Part shown: positions 25,790 through 35,074 of the stretch, one piece after another | Layout: each line of letters starts with the position of its first letter | How positions within the stretch are numbered: position 1 is the stretch's first letter | Assembly: GCF_000716535.1 (NCBI RefSeq) | Contig: NZ_JNWV01000041.1 | Span: 7,599 to 71,598, forward strand | Reading direction: 5' to 3' | DNA from: Streptomyces flaveolus | Lineage (GTDB): Bacteria; Actinomycetota; Actinomycetes; Streptomycetales; Streptomycetaceae | Length of the DNA: 64,000 nt | Translations under genes and position numbers: made by a program | Notes under the pieces: generated by a model | The model's database searches: none | What the model was told of the DNA's origin: nothing | Seen by the model: only the letters and a program-made list of their open reading frames with translations

Positions 25790-27240
25790 GGCAGCTCGCG
25801 CGCCGGTACCGGGCGCTGCCACTGCGGGCGCGACTGGCGATGCTGGTCGCGGCCGCGGTGGCGTTCGCGGTGGCGGCGGTCTCGGTGACCTGCTGGTTCC
25901 TCGTCGAGCGGAAGCTGTACGACCAGCTCGACGAGGATCTGCAGAAGTCCCTGCGGAACACGACGCAGACGGACCAGTTGCAGTTCACCCTCGACAACTG
26001 CACCGACACCCCGCAGGCCAACAGCTTCCTGCTGCGCGACCGGTACTCCCAGCTCGTCACGGAGGACGGCAAGGTCTGTCTGTTCGGGGCCGCCTCGGGC
26101 AAGATCAAGGTCACGCAGGCCGACAAGACCGAGATCAAGAACCTCGACCCCAGCATCCTGTACTTCCGCAACGGGAGCGACGACGAGGGCAACGAGCTGC
26201 GGGTGCTCACCAAGCCCATCAGCCCCACGGCGACCGCGAGCGGCGGGCCCGGCCCCAACGTCGGCGTGCTCATCGCCGTACCCCTCAAGAGCACGCAGAA
26301 GACCCTCAACGACCTCGCCCTGGTCCTCCTCCTCGTCTCCGCCGTCGGTGTCGTCGGCGCCGGTGCGGCCGGCCTCGCCGTGGCACGGGCCGGGCTGCGC
26401 CCCGTCGACAAGCTCACCGAGGCCGTGGAGCACGTGGCCCGCACGGAGGACCTGACCATCCGCATCCCCGTGGAGGACGTCAGCGAGGACGAGGTGGCCC
26501 GGCTGTCGAGGTCGTTCAACTCGATGACCGCCTCGCTGGCCAGCTCCCGCGACCTCCAGCAGCAACTGATCGCGGACGCCGGCCATGAACTGCGTACGCC
26601 CCTGACCTCGCTCAGGACGAACATCGAACTGCTCACCCGCAGCGAGGAGACCGGCCGCCCGATCCCGCCCGAGGACCGCAAGGCGCTGCTCGCCTCGGTG
26701 AAGGCGCAGGTGACCGAACTGGCCGCGCTGATCGGTGACCTCCAGGAGCTGTCCCGCTCGGAGGGGCAGCACGGCGAACGCGTCCAGGTGGTCGCCCTCC
26801 AGGACACCGTCGAGGCGGCGCTGCGCCGGGCCCGGCTGCGCGGCCCCGAGCTGTCGATCACGGCGGACCTGGAGCCCTGGTTCGTCCGGGCGGAGCCCTC
26901 CGCGCTGGAGCGGGCGATCGTCAACGTCCTGGACAACGCGGTGAAGTTCAGCCCCGAGGGCGGCACGGTCGAGGTGCGGCTCACCGAGGGCGTGCTGACG
27001 GTCCGTGATCACGGTCCCGGCATCGCCGAGGACGAACTCCCGCACGTCTTCGACCGGTTCTGGCGCTCCCCCAGCGCCCGTGCCCTGCCGGGTTCGGGCC
27101 TCGGCCTGTCCATCGTCGCCCGTACGGTGAAGCAGGCGGGCGGCGAGGTCGCCCTGGCCCCCGCGGAGGGCGGCGGCACGGTGGCGACGGTACGGCTGCC
27201 GGGCGCGCCGATCCCGCCACCGGAGGCGCCGGCCGGCTGA
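25786..27240 (+). CDS. Sensor histidine kinase, MprB-like
   Basis: 484 aa from the GTG at 25786 (GTGA overlap with the response regulator). TM1 is at ~17-40, an extracytoplasmic sensor follows (~41-178), TM2 at ~180-205, then HAMP. The phospho-acceptor His is in [14 protein letters not shown]. The ATPase domain has [10 protein letters not shown] (N box), [11 protein letters not shown] (G1) and GSGLGLSIV (G2). It is partner of the preceding regulator. Confidence 0.93.
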   Translation: MRQLARRYRALPLRARLAMLVAAAVAFAVAAVSVTCWFLVERKLYDQLDEDLQKSLRNTTQTDQLQFTLDNCTDTPQANSFLLRDRYSQLVTEDGKVCLFGAASGKIKVTQADKTEIKNLDPSILYFRNGSDDEGNELRVLTKPISPTATASGGPGPNVGVLIAVPLKSTQKTLNDLALVLLLVSAVGVVGAGAAGLAVARAGLRPVDKLTEAVEHVARTEDLTIRIPVEDVSEDEVARLSRSFNSMTASLASSRDLQQQLIADAGHELRTPLTSLRTNIELLTRSEETGRPIPPEDRKALLASVKAQVTELAALIGDLQELSRSEGQHGERVQVVALQDTVEAALRRARLRGPELSITADLEPWFVRAEPSALERAIVNVLDNAVKFSPEGGTVEVRLTEGVLTVRDHGPGIAEDELPHVFDRFWRSPSARALPGSGLGLSIVARTVKQAGGEVALAPAEGGGTVATVRLPGAPIPPPEAPAG

Positions 27241-27248
27241 CCCGGCCC

Positions 27249-27737
27249 TCAGTCCGGCCGGGGCATGGCGCGCAGGCGCTCGATCTGGGTGTGGCTGAGG
27301 TCGTGGGCCCGGCGCATGTGCCGGGTGATCGCCCTCAGCTCGTCCTCACTGTGGTCGTCCAGGAGGGTCTGCCAGGTCCGGCCGAGGTCGTCCCACAGCG
27401 CGGTGACGCGGGCGAGGCGCTCCGGCACGGGGGTGACCAGCACACGTCGGCGGTCCTGCCGGTCGGGGGTGCGGGTGACGTAGCCGTCGCGTTCCAGCCG
27501 GTCCACGAGACGGGTGGCCGAGCCGGTGGTGAGACCGGTGCGGTCGGCGATCTGCCTGACGGTGAGCGGTTCCGGCTCGGCGGTCAGCAGGCTCAGGCAC
27601 TGCACGTCGGTCGGGTGCAGGCCGAGGTGGTCGGCGACGGCCTGGTTGAACAGCACGTAGGCGGCCAGGTAGCGCCGGGACTCCAGGGCCAGCTCCTCGT
27701 ACAGGCGGGCCCGGTCGGGGTCGGTCACGTCCGTCAC
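27249..27737 (-). CDS. MarR family regulator
   Basis: 162 aa from the GTG at 27737, placed six bases after AAGGAG; a longer frame to 27818 would run through the operator. The winged helix has LTVRQIADRTGLTTGSATRLVDRLERDGYVTRTPDRQDRRRV. It is divergent from the NmrA-like gene, and two palindromes in the 110-nt gap are probable operators, so it likely represses both genes until an inducer binds. Confidence 0.9.
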   Translation of the reverse strand: MTDVTDPDRARLYEELALESRRYLAAYVLFNQAVADHLGLHPTDVQCLSLLTAEPEPLTVRQIADRTGLTTGSATRLVDRLERDGYVTRTPDRQDRRRVLVTPVPERLARVTALWDDLGRTWQTLLDDHSEDELRAITRHMRRAHDLSHTQIERLRAMPRPD

Positions 27738-27756
27738 GGGGATCTCCTTGCCGAAA

Positions 27757-27805
27757 TTACTGCGCGGCGCAGTAAGTCTTGCCCTAGTCTGCTGCGTGAC
27801 GCAGC
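27757..27805. promoter_or_regulatory. Two MarR-type operators
   Basis: Site 1 (27757-27775) is a perfect 19-bp palindrome, TTACTGCGC-G-GCGCAGTAA. Site 2 (27791-27805) is GCTGCGT-G-ACGCAGC. They share a CTGCG core and their centres are 32 bp apart, between divergent marR and the NmrA-like gene. Confidence 0.75.
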
Positions 27806-27847
27806 CAATGTGCCACACAGCAATCGTATCGATCCCGGGGGGGACCC

Positions 27848-28720
27848 ATGCTCATCATCGCCGTCACCGGCGCCACCGGCGCCCAGGGCGGGGCCACCGC
27901 CCGCGCCCTGCTGGGCGCCGGCCACCAGGTCCGCGCCCTGACCCGGCGCCCCGGCGCACCCGCCGCCGAGGCACTGCGCGGCCTGGGCGTCGAGGTCCGC
28001 CACGCCGACTTCGACGACCCCGGCTCGCTCACCGCGGCCCTCGCCGGCGCCGACGCGCTCTTCGCGGTGACCACCCCGTTCGGCACCGACACCCGGACCG
28101 AGATCCGGCAGGGCACGGCCCTCGTGGACGCGGCGGCCGGGGCCCGCCTCGGCCATGTGGTCCTCACCTCCGCCGCCCATGCCGACCGCGGCACCGGCGT
28201 CCCGCACTTCGAGAGCAAGTGGGCGGTCGAACAGCACCTGCGCGCCTCCGGCCTGCCCTGGACGGTGATCGCCCCGGCCGCGTTCATGGACAACTACACG
28301 AGCGGCTGGACCCTCGACGCGCTGCGCAACGGCGTCTTCGCCTGGCCCATGCCGGCCGACCGGCCGCTCACGCTCATCCCGGCCACCGACATCGGCGCGT
28401 TCGCCGCGCTGGCCCTCCAGCGCCGGGACGACTTCGCGGGCCACCGCGTCGACATCGCCTCCGACACGTGCACCCCGGCGCAGATCGCGGCCACCCTCAC
28501 CACCGCCCTGGCCCGCCCGGTCGCCCACGAGCAGCCGCCCCTCGGCCAGGTCCGCACCCACTCCCCCGACCTGGCGGCGATGTTCGCCTACTTCACCGAC
28601 ACGGGCCTCGACGTCGACGTCACCGGCCTGCGCCACGCCCACCCCGAGATCGCCTGGCACACGTTCGCGGACTGGGCCGGCGAGCAGAACTGGGCGGCCC
28701 TGCTGGGTCGTCAGCCGTAG
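27848..28720 (+). CDS. NmrA-like NAD(P)-binding protein
   Basis: 290 aa. The Rossmann motif AVTGATGAQGGATA at the N-terminus and VRALTRRPG fit atypical SDR proteins of the NmrA type. The usual YxxxK is replaced by FESKWAVEQHL, as in NmrA/quinone-reductase-like members. It may be a redox sensor or a quinone or aldehyde reductase. Induction through the divergent MarR protein suggests a role in response to a toxic or phenolic compound (inference). Confidence 0.85.
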   Translation: MLIIAVTGATGAQGGATARALLGAGHQVRALTRRPGAPAAEALRGLGVEVRHADFDDPGSLTAALAGADALFAVTTPFGTDTRTEIRQGTALVDAAAGARLGHVVLTSAAHADRGTGVPHFESKWAVEQHLRASGLPWTVIAPAAFMDNYTSGWTLDALRNGVFAWPMPADRPLTLIPATDIGAFAALALQRRDDFAGHRVDIASDTCTPAQIAATLTTALARPVAHEQPPLGQVRTHSPDLAAMFAYFTDTGLDVDVTGLRHAHPEIAWHTFADWAGEQNWAALLGRQP

Positions 28721-28824
28721 GGCTGCCACCCCGGCAACGCCGAAGGGCACACCCCGGCAACCTTCCCCCGCTCCACGGCGACTCCGGTGGAGCACCCCAC
28801 CCGGACGACCAACTGGAGTCGTCC

Positions 28825-29329
28825 GTGAGCCCCACATCCCCCGGCGCGACCGCCACCGCGGGAGCCGTACGGCACCGGCGCTCGGGCTACCGCTCGCGCT
28901 CGCCGCCTGCGGCGCCCTCGGCTGTCGGTCATCCCCCTCGAGAAGCGCCGGGACGGCAGCTCCGCCGGCTATGTCACGGCCCCCAGCACCGCGGCCGGCC
29001 GCAAGGGCATCCTGATCGCCAACTCGGCCGTCACCGGCGGCGTCTCCGACCGCACCTTCTACCTGGGCCGGCCCTGGCACGCCGGCGGCGACGCCACGCT
29101 CGACCCGCAGGCCACCGTCCGCGACACCACTGTGAGCGCCGCGCTCAGGACCGCCCCCCGGACCGGCATGAGCGGCTTCTCCTGGAAGGACGACCGCTTC
29201 GCCGAGTTCCGCGACACCGGCCCCCGCGCGGGCCCGGCGAGCCCCGGCCGCCCCCAGCTCACCGACGCCCAGGCCGCGACCCAGGAGATCGCGGCCTGGC
29301 TGGGGGACTGGACACCGACCGCGTCCTGA
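28825..29329 (+). pseudogene. Pectinesterase relic
   Basis: A GTG with a GGAG site at 28825 opens a short N-terminal piece. A signal-peptide-like stretch (LGLPLALAACGALG) is readable only in another frame, so there is a frameshift. From about 28925 the sequence jumps to the C-terminal third of a pectinesterase: GYVTAPSTAAGRKGILI, FYLGRPWHAGGDATLDP and MSGFSWKDDRFAEFRDTGP, ending ATQEIAAWLGDW. The catalytic core that precedes these blocks is missing. Internal deletion plus frameshift make it non-functional. Confidence 0.8.
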
Positions 29330-29348
29330 CGGCGCGCGCCGACAACTC

Positions 29349-29368
29349 TTTTCCACAGCTGTGGACAA
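29349..29368. other. Inverted pair of DnaA-box-like nonamers
   Basis: TTTTCCACA and TGTGGACAA face each other around GC. The second is the exact Streptomyces DnaA box TTGTCCACA on the minus strand. They sit in the short gap between the pectinesterase relic and the nucleotidase gene, far from any oriC-like box cluster. Confidence 0.5.
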
Positions 29369-29370
29369 CG

Positions 29371-29399
29371 GCGGGAGGCGGCCGGTGCTCGCCTCCCGC
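29371..29399 (-). terminator. Stem-loop downstream of the 5'-nucleotidase gene
   Basis: GCGGGAGGCG (29371-29380) pairs with CGCCTCCCGC (29390-29399). It lies 50 nt past the stop of the minus-strand gene. Confidence 0.55.
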
Positions 29400-29448
29400 G
29401 AAGCGTCGCCTCCCGCCGCCCCCACCAGTGGGGCCGGTCCTGCCGGTG

Positions 29449-31233
29449 CTACTGCACGACCGTGATCCGGTCCGCCTTCGGCGGTGTGATCGGGGACGTG
29501 GCCGACGAGTTGGCCGTCAGGTACTTCTCCAGGGCCGTCAGGTCGTCCGCGCCGACCAGGTCGCCGGTGCCCTGTGCCAGCGTCGGGAAGCCGTCGCCGC
29601 CGCCCGCGAGGAAGCTGTTGGTGGCGACCCGGTAGGTGGCCGACGGGTCGATCGGGGCGCCGTTCAGGCGGATGGAGTCGGTGACCACGCGGTCCGCGCC
29701 GGACTTGGTGAGGTCCAGGGTGTAGGTGAGGCCCGCGGACGGCTGGAGGATCTTCGGAGCCGCCGCGTTGGCGCCGCTGACCTGCTCCTTGAGGACCTGG
29801 ACGAGCTGGGCGCCGGTGAAGTCCTGGAGGTTCACGGTGTTGGCGAACGGCTGGACCGTGAAGCCCTCGGCGTAGGTGACCACGCCGTCGCCCTCGGCGC
29901 CCTTGGCCGCGTAGGTGAGGCCGGCCCGGACCCCGCCCGGGTTCATCAGCGCGAGGCTGGTCCTCGGGTCCAGCTCACGGCCGTGGGCGAGCTGGGCATC
30001 GGCGATCAGGTCGCCCATGGGGGACTCGGTGCCGCTGTTGTTGACGTCGGCGGAGATGTAGCCGATGGGGCGGTTGCCGATCGGGGCGGCCAGGGTGTTC
30101 CAGCGCGAGATCAGGTCGGTCATGTCCGCCGCCTTGGGCACGTCCCGGGTGACCACGTGGTTCGCGGACTTCACCGCCGTACGCGCGATGTCGCCGGTGC
30201 GGCGGTCGTAGGTCAGCGTGGTGTCCGTGTAGAGGCGGCCGAAGGAGGACGCCGAGGTGACCATGCGGGGGCGGCCGGACGGGTCCGGGACCGTGCAGAC
30301 GTACGCCTGGTGGGTGTGGCCGGTGACCAGGGCGTCCACCGCCGGGGTCACGCTCTTGGCGATGTCCACGATCGGGCCGGAGATGCCGCTGCCGGCGCCC
30401 GGGGAGTCGCAGTCGTAGTTGTAGGAGCCGGAGGCCGGGAAGCCGCCCTCGTGGATCAGGGCCACGATCGACTGCACGCCCTGGCGCTGGAGCACCTTGG
30501 CGTACTTGTTGATGGTCTCGGCCTCGTCCTTGAAGGACAGGCCCTTGACGCCGTCGGCGGAGACGATGCCCGGCGTGCCTTCCAGGGTGACCCCGATGAA
30601 GCCGATCCTGACGTCCTTCTTCTTCCAGACCCAGTACGGCTTCAGGATCGGCTTGCCGGTCTTTTCGTCCAGGACGTTCGCGGCCAGGTACGGGAAGTCG
30701 GCGCCCTGGAACTCCTGGTCCGTGTAGCAGCCGTCCGTGGGGTGGCAGCCGCCGTTCTGCAGGCGGGCCAGTTCCCGCGCGCCCTCGTCGAACTCGTGGT
30801 TGCCGACCGAGGTGACGTCCAGGTCCAGCTTGTTGAGCGCCTCGACGGTGGGCTCGTCGTGGAAGAGGCCCGAGAGCAGCGGGGAGGCGCCGACCATGTC
30901 GCCGCCGGCCGCGGTGATCGAGTACGGGTGGCCCGTGCGGGCCTGGCGGAGGTGGGTCGCGAGGTACTCGACACCGCCCGCGTCGACCGTCTTCGTCGTG
31001 CCGTCCGGCTGGAGTTCGGTGACCCGGCCGGAGGAGCCGGACGGGGGTTCCAGGTTCCCGTGCAGGTCGTTGAAGGAGAGGAGCTGGACGTCCTGGTAGC
31101 GGCCCGGCCGGTGGTGGCTCTCGTGCGCGTCCGCCGGCAGGGCGGCGGTCAGCGCCGCGGCCGTGGCGAGAGTGGCTGCGCTCGCGAGAAGGGCGTACGT
31201 ACGACGTCTGGTGCGCCGGGGCGCGGCTGGCAT
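29449..31233 (-). CDS. Secreted 5'-nucleotidase/metallophosphatase
   Basis: 594 aa. The signal peptide ends near ALPADAHES. The metallophosphatase domain has FNDLHGNLEP, GGDMVGASP, GNHEFDEG, LIHEGG and VTGHTHQAY, the full set of two-metal ligands. The C-terminal 5'-nucleotidase domain has MNPGGVRAG and FLAGGGDGFP. It dephosphorylates extracellular nucleotides and supplies phosphate and nucleosides. Its place beside the phosphate island fits, but I see no clean PHO box in its promoter region. Confidence 0.93.
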   Translation of the reverse strand: MPAAPRRTRRRTYALLASAATLATAAALTAALPADAHESHHRPGRYQDVQLLSFNDLHGNLEPPSGSSGRVTELQPDGTTKTVDAGGVEYLATHLRQARTGHPYSITAAGGDMVGASPLLSGLFHDEPTVEALNKLDLDVTSVGNHEFDEGARELARLQNGGCHPTDGCYTDQEFQGADFPYLAANVLDEKTGKPILKPYWVWKKKDVRIGFIGVTLEGTPGIVSADGVKGLSFKDEAETINKYAKVLQRQGVQSIVALIHEGGFPASGSYNYDCDSPGAGSGISGPIVDIAKSVTPAVDALVTGHTHQAYVCTVPDPSGRPRMVTSASSFGRLYTDTTLTYDRRTGDIARTAVKSANHVVTRDVPKAADMTDLISRWNTLAAPIGNRPIGYISADVNNSGTESPMGDLIADAQLAHGRELDPRTSLALMNPGGVRAGLTYAAKGAEGDGVVTYAEGFTVQPFANTVNLQDFTGAQLVQVLKEQVSGANAAAPKILQPSAGLTYTLDLTKSGADRVVTDSIRLNGAPIDPSATYRVATNSFLAGGGDGFPTLAQGTGDLVGADDLTALEKYLTANSSATSPITPPKADRITVVQ

Positions 31234-31408
31234 GGGACCCCCCTGTGGGTCGGCTGTGGTGGCTCGGCGCAGCCTAAAGTCAACGCGCGTAGCACGACAG
31301 GGGGTTCATGGTTACATCCTGGTTTCCCTTTGCCGGTGCCTTTACCGGGGCTCCCGCCGTGGCCGATGTGCCGGGAATTCGCCCCGGCCGCCCCGTACCC
31401 TCGTACGC

Positions 31409-32335
31409 ATGAGCAGCGACGACACCGTACGGGGCTTCCCCGCCCGCTCCATCGAGACCTACTCCGCGCTGACTCCGGACCGGGCCGAGGCCGTACTGCG
31501 CCTGCTCGGCGAGGCCGTCCGGGTCGACGGCCAGCAGCCGGTGTCCGAGCAGGGCCGGCTGCAACTGCGCGGCGGGGCCCGCGAGGGCGTCTCGCACCTG
31601 CTGCTGACCATCGACGGCGAACTCGTCGGCTACGCCCAGCTCGAGGACACCGACCCGGTGGAGGCGCCGGCCGCCGAACTGGTCGTGCATCCCGCGCACC
31701 GCGGGCACGGTCACGGCCGGGCGCTCGGCTCGGCCCTGCTCGCCGCCTCCGGCAAGCGGCTGCGGGTGTGGGCGCACGGCGGGCACCCCGCCGCCCGGCA
31801 CCTCGCCCAGGTGCTCGGCCTGACCCTGTTCCGCGAACTGCGCCAGATGCGGCGGTCGTTGACCGATCTGGAGCTGCCCGAGCCGACGCTGCCGGAGGGC
31901 GTGACCGTGCGCACCTTCGTGCCCGGCAAGGACGACACGGCCTGGCTCGCCGTGAACGCCGCCGCCTTCGCCCACCATCCGGAACAGGGCTCGCTGACCC
32001 AGCGGGACCTGGACGACCGCAAGGCCGAACCGTGGTTCGACCCGGCCGGTTTCTTCCTCGCCGAACGGCGCGGTGAGCTGGTCGGCTTCCACTGGACGAA
32101 GGTGCACGCCGAGGAGGGGCTGGGCGAGGTGTACGTCCTCGGGGTCCGGCCCGGCGAACAGGGCGGCGGCCTCGGCAAGGCCCTGACCACGTTCGGGCTG
32201 CGCCACCTGGCCGCCCAGCAACTGCCGACCGCGATGCTCTACGTCGACGCCGACAACAAGGCGGCGGTGTCGGTGTACGAGCGCCTGGGCTTCACGGTCC
32301 ACGAGACGGACCTGATGTACCGCACGGAGACCTGA
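31409..32335 (+). CDS. mshD: Mycothiol synthase
   Basis: 308 aa from the ATG at 31409; TACCCT ends seven bases upstream, so the transcript is probably leaderless. Tandem GNAT domains (~10-145 and ~155-308), with the acetyl-CoA loop VRPGEQGGGLGKAL in the second, are the MshD architecture. It acetylates Cys-GlcN-inositol in the last step of mycothiol synthesis in the cytoplasm, an actinomycete-specific pathway. Confidence 0.93.
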   Translation: MSSDDTVRGFPARSIETYSALTPDRAEAVLRLLGEAVRVDGQQPVSEQGRLQLRGGAREGVSHLLLTIDGELVGYAQLEDTDPVEAPAAELVVHPAHRGHGHGRALGSALLAASGKRLRVWAHGGHPAARHLAQVLGLTLFRELRQMRRSLTDLELPEPTLPEGVTVRTFVPGKDDTAWLAVNAAAFAHHPEQGSLTQRDLDDRKAEPWFDPAGFFLAERRGELVGFHWTKVHAEEGLGEVYVLGVRPGEQGGGLGKALTTFGLRHLAAQQLPTAMLYVDADNKAAVSVYERLGFTVHETDLMYRTET

Positions 32336-32348
32336 CATCTCCCCACGT

Positions 32349-32382
32349 GAGGGGCGGTCGTCTTGACGGCCGCCCCTCTTTT
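32349..32382 (+). terminator. Rho-independent terminator of mshD
   Basis: GAGGGGCGG (32349-32357) pairs with CCGCCCCTC (32370-32378); the stem extends inward by CGTC/GACG and is followed by TTTT. One of the best terminators in the window. Confidence 0.85.
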
Positions 32383-32385
32383 GCA

Positions 32386-32419
32386 CCACCCTTTCACTAC
32401 TCAATTAGTGAAAGGGTGG
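32386..32419. promoter_or_regulatory. Perfect 14-bp-arm inverted repeat, operator of the GntR-ABC operon
   Basis: CCACCCTTTCACTA (32386-32399) and TAGTGAAAGGGTGG (32406-32419) are exactly complementary around CTCAAT. The site lies immediately before the YtrA-type GntR gene. The arms are too perfect to be chance. Confidence 0.8.
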
Positions 32420-32427
32420 TTGTACCG

Positions 32428-32814
32428 ATGGTCGAGTACCGCATCGACCGGCACAGCGGCGTCGCCACCTACGTGCAGATCGTCCAGCAGACCAAACAGG
32501 CCCTCCGCCTGGGCCTGCTGCGGCCGGGCGACCGGCTGCCCACCGCACGCGAGGTGGTGGAGGCCACCGCCATCAACCCCAACACCGTCCTGAAGGCGTA
32601 CCGCGAACTGGAACGCGAGGGCCTGGTGGAGGCGAGGCGCGGCCTCGGCACCTTCGTCCGGCGGTCCCTGGGCACCACCCCCGCCGACTCGCCCCTGCGC
32701 GGGGAGCTGGAGCAGTGGGCGGACCGCGCCCGCGCCGCCGGGCTGGAGCGGGACGACGTGGCCGCACTCTTCACTGCCGTACTCGACACGCACTTCCAGG
32801 GGGACCCGACATGA
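32428..32814 (+). CDS. YtrA-subfamily GntR regulator
   Basis: 128 aa from the ATG at 32428 (MVEYRIDR); a GTG at 32416 is in frame but lies inside the operator. The winged helix has RLPTAREVVEATAINPNTVLKAYRELEREGLVEARRG, with a short helical dimerisation tail. YtrA-type proteins repress a linked ABC transporter operon, which follows here with an ATGA overlap, so it most likely autoregulates through the preceding inverted repeat. Confidence 0.92.
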   Translation: MVEYRIDRHSGVATYVQIVQQTKQALRLGLLRPGDRLPTAREVVEATAINPNTVLKAYRELEREGLVEARRGLGTFVRRSLGTTPADSPLRGELEQWADRARAAGLERDDVAALFTAVLDTHFQGDPT

Positions 32815-33704
32815 GCAGCGACACGGCGTTGAGGGCCGAAGCTCTGGGGAAACGGTTCGGCCTCCGTGCGGGCTGGGCGCTGCGGGACTGCTCGTTCCGG
32901 CTGCCCACCGGGCGCGTGTGCGCGGTCGTCGGCCCCAACGGCGCCGGCAAGTCCACCCTGCTGGCCCTGGCCGCCGGGCTCACCGCGGCCACCGAGGGCA
33001 GCCTGACCGTCCTCGGCACCACACCGGCCGCCGCCCGCCCCCGGGTCGGCTTCGTCGCCCAGGACAAGCCGCTGTACCCGCAGCTCACCGTCGCCGAGAC
33101 GCTGCGCATGGGCGCCGACCTGAACCCCGGCCGCTGGGACGCGGCCGGCGCCGAGCGGATCGTCGCGGGCGGCGGCCTGGACCCCGAGGCACGCGTCCGC
33201 TCCCTCTCCGGCGGCCAGCGCACCCGCGTCGCGCTCGCCCTCGCCCTCGGCAAGCGGCCCGAACTGCTGCTCCTGGACGAGCCGATGGCCGACCTGGACC
33301 CCCTGGCCCGGCACGAACTGATGGGCACGCTGATGGGGCAGGCCGCCCGGTACGGCACCACCATCGTGATGTCCTCGCACGTCGTCGCCGAGCTGGAGGA
33401 CTCCTGCGACCACCTGCTGCTCGTCGGCGACGGCCGGATCCGGCTGTCCGGCGAGATCGACGACCTGCTCGCCGCCCACCGGAGGGTGAGCGGCGCCGCC
33501 GGGGCGACCCCGCTGGACGCGCACACCGTGGTCGAGTCCCGGGTCACCGGCCGGCAGCTCACCGCGCTGATCCGCCCGGCCGGACCGCTCCCCGGCGACT
33601 GGCGCACCGCGACGCCGTCCCTGGAGGAACTGGTCCTCGCCCACCTGCGCAACCCCGCCGCCCCCGCCCTGACCCCGGCCGACAACGAGGAGCACGCCAC
33701 GTGA
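32811..33704 (+). CDS. ABC transporter ATP-binding protein
   Basis: 297 aa. Walker A GPNGAGKST (~43-51), Q-loop VAQDK, signature SLSGGQRTR, Walker B LLLLDEPMADLDP and the switch His in SSHVVAEL. The C-terminal ~75 residues are an extra domain, usual for drug or peptide exporters of this class. It is coupled by 4-nt overlaps to the regulator upstream and the permease downstream. Confidence 0.93.
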   Translation: MSSDTALRAEALGKRFGLRAGWALRDCSFRLPTGRVCAVVGPNGAGKSTLLALAAGLTAATEGSLTVLGTTPAAARPRVGFVAQDKPLYPQLTVAETLRMGADLNPGRWDAAGAERIVAGGGLDPEARVRSLSGGQRTRVALALALGKRPELLLLDEPMADLDPLARHELMGTLMGQAARYGTTIVMSSHVVAELEDSCDHLLLVGDGRIRLSGEIDDLLAAHRRVSGAAGATPLDAHTVVESRVTGRQLTALIRPAGPLPGDWRTATPSLEELVLAHLRNPAAPALTPADNEEHAT

Positions 33705-34750
33705 CCGCCACCCTGAGCGCACCCGCCCCGGTGACCCCCGCCCCGCGCCAGACCCGCTGGCTGCTGCGCCTGCACCGGCCCGCCCTGTACGCCTGGGCGG
33801 TCCTGGTCGTGGGCGCGGCCGGCGCGCTGCTGTGGCTGTGGGGCCCGCTCACCGACGCGGCCGTGGAGGCCTGGCGCGACTACGACGCCACCTGCGCGCG
33901 CGGCCGCGCCTGCCGGTACGACCAGGACGCGATCCTGCGCTACAAGGACGTCTACCAGTACACGACCCTCGCCGTCCTCGCGGTCCCGTTCCTCGTCGCG
34001 GCCTGGGCGGGCGCCGCGCTGACCGGCCGCGAGATGGAGACCGGCACGGCACGGCTCGCCTGGACCCAGGGCGTCTCGCCGCTGCGCTGGCTGACCGCGC
34101 GGCTCGCGGTCCCGGCCCTCCTGGTCACCGCGGGCACCGGCCTGCTGGCGCTGCTGCACCACATGGCGTGGTCGGCGGGCGCGGGCCGGATCGACACCGC
34201 CAAGCCCTGGGAGGACGTGCCCACCTTCTACTCGGGCGGCCCGCTGATCGCGGCGCTCGCACTGACCGGCCTGGCCGTCGGCGCCCTCGTCGGGCTGCTG
34301 CTCGGCCGCTCGCTGGTCGCGCTGTGCACCTCCGCGCTCACCGTGGCCGCGCTGTGGATCGGCGTCCACATGAGCCTGCCGCACCTGTGGCCGACCGTCA
34401 CCGGCGTCACCGGCCGCCGGAACTTCCCGGCGTACTCGGGGATCAAGGTCGAGGAGGGCATCGTCACCCCGTCCGGCGCCCACGTGCCCGCCTCGACCTG
34501 CGTCTCCGACACCACCACCGGGTGCCAGCGCCTCAACGACCAGCGGCACGCCGTCGGCTTCTACGTCGACTACCACCCCTACTCCCACTACTGGCCGCTG
34601 CACCTGGCCTCGACGGGGGTCCTCCTCGCCCTCACCGCCGTACTGACAGCGCTCGCCTTCTGGCTGGTACGACGCCGGACCACCGGCGCCCCCACCCGCA
34701 CGAAGGCGGCCCACGTCACCGAGGCCGCCCCCGGCGAAGCCGCCGCCTGA
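33701..34750 (+). CDS. ABC transporter permease
   Basis: 349 aa from the GTG at 33701. About six TM helices: ~28-50, ~95-115, ~145-165, ~190-215, ~220-245 and ~305-330. The signature-like GREMETGTARLAWTQGVSP of ABC-2-type permeases follows the second helix. An extracytoplasmic loop of about 70 residues with two Cys (STCVSDTTTGC) lies before the last helix. The substrate is unknown; export of a drug, peptide or lipid is typical. Confidence 0.87.
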   Translation: MTATLSAPAPVTPAPRQTRWLLRLHRPALYAWAVLVVGAAGALLWLWGPLTDAAVEAWRDYDATCARGRACRYDQDAILRYKDVYQYTTLAVLAVPFLVAAWAGAALTGREMETGTARLAWTQGVSPLRWLTARLAVPALLVTAGTGLLALLHHMAWSAGAGRIDTAKPWEDVPTFYSGGPLIAALALTGLAVGALVGLLLGRSLVALCTSALTVAALWIGVHMSLPHLWPTVTGVTGRRNFPAYSGIKVEEGIVTPSGAHVPASTCVSDTTTGCQRLNDQRHAVGFYVDYHPYSHYWPLHLASTGVLLALTAVLTALAFWLVRRRTTGAPTRTKAAHVTEAAPGEAAA

Positions 34751-34806
34751 CGTCCCCGTCGGCCGCGGCCCTGACCGGCTTCCGGCCCCTGCGCCCGACG
34801 GCCCCG

Positions 34807-34859
34807 GCCGGTGCGGTACGTCCCTGGCGCGGGCGAGAGACGTACCGCACCGGCGTTTT
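34807..34859 (+). terminator. Terminator of the GntR-ABC operon
   Basis: A perfect 16-bp stem (34807-34822 with 34839-34854) is followed by GTTTT. It ends the operon. The remaining ~215 bases to the ppk start show no other gene. Confidence 0.85.
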
Positions 34860-35074
34860 CACGGCCGGGAACCCCTTCGGGCCGCCCCCCGCTATCCCGC
34901 ACGTCATGTCGCCGTAACCATTGATTCAGCCGGGCTTGCGACGCTCGGCCAATGAAGCCCGCCGTGCCAGAGCCTTCGCCGCCCCCCGAGGGGCCCGCGG
35001 GGAACGGGGCCGTCATGCTCCCGCCCGCACGTTCCGACGCGCCTGTGTCACCCGTTGCGCGGAAGAATGGGTTC

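Noticed and set aside
31290..31340. PHO box upstream of the 5'-nucleotidase
   Set aside because: GTTCATG and GTTACATCCTG are present but spaced 7 nt, not 11, so they do not form the required direct repeat in either orientation.
27748..32076. Open plus-strand frame of about 1440 codons
   Set aside because: It overlaps the well-supported NmrA, 5'-nucleotidase and mshD genes. It has no domain and is low in complexity.
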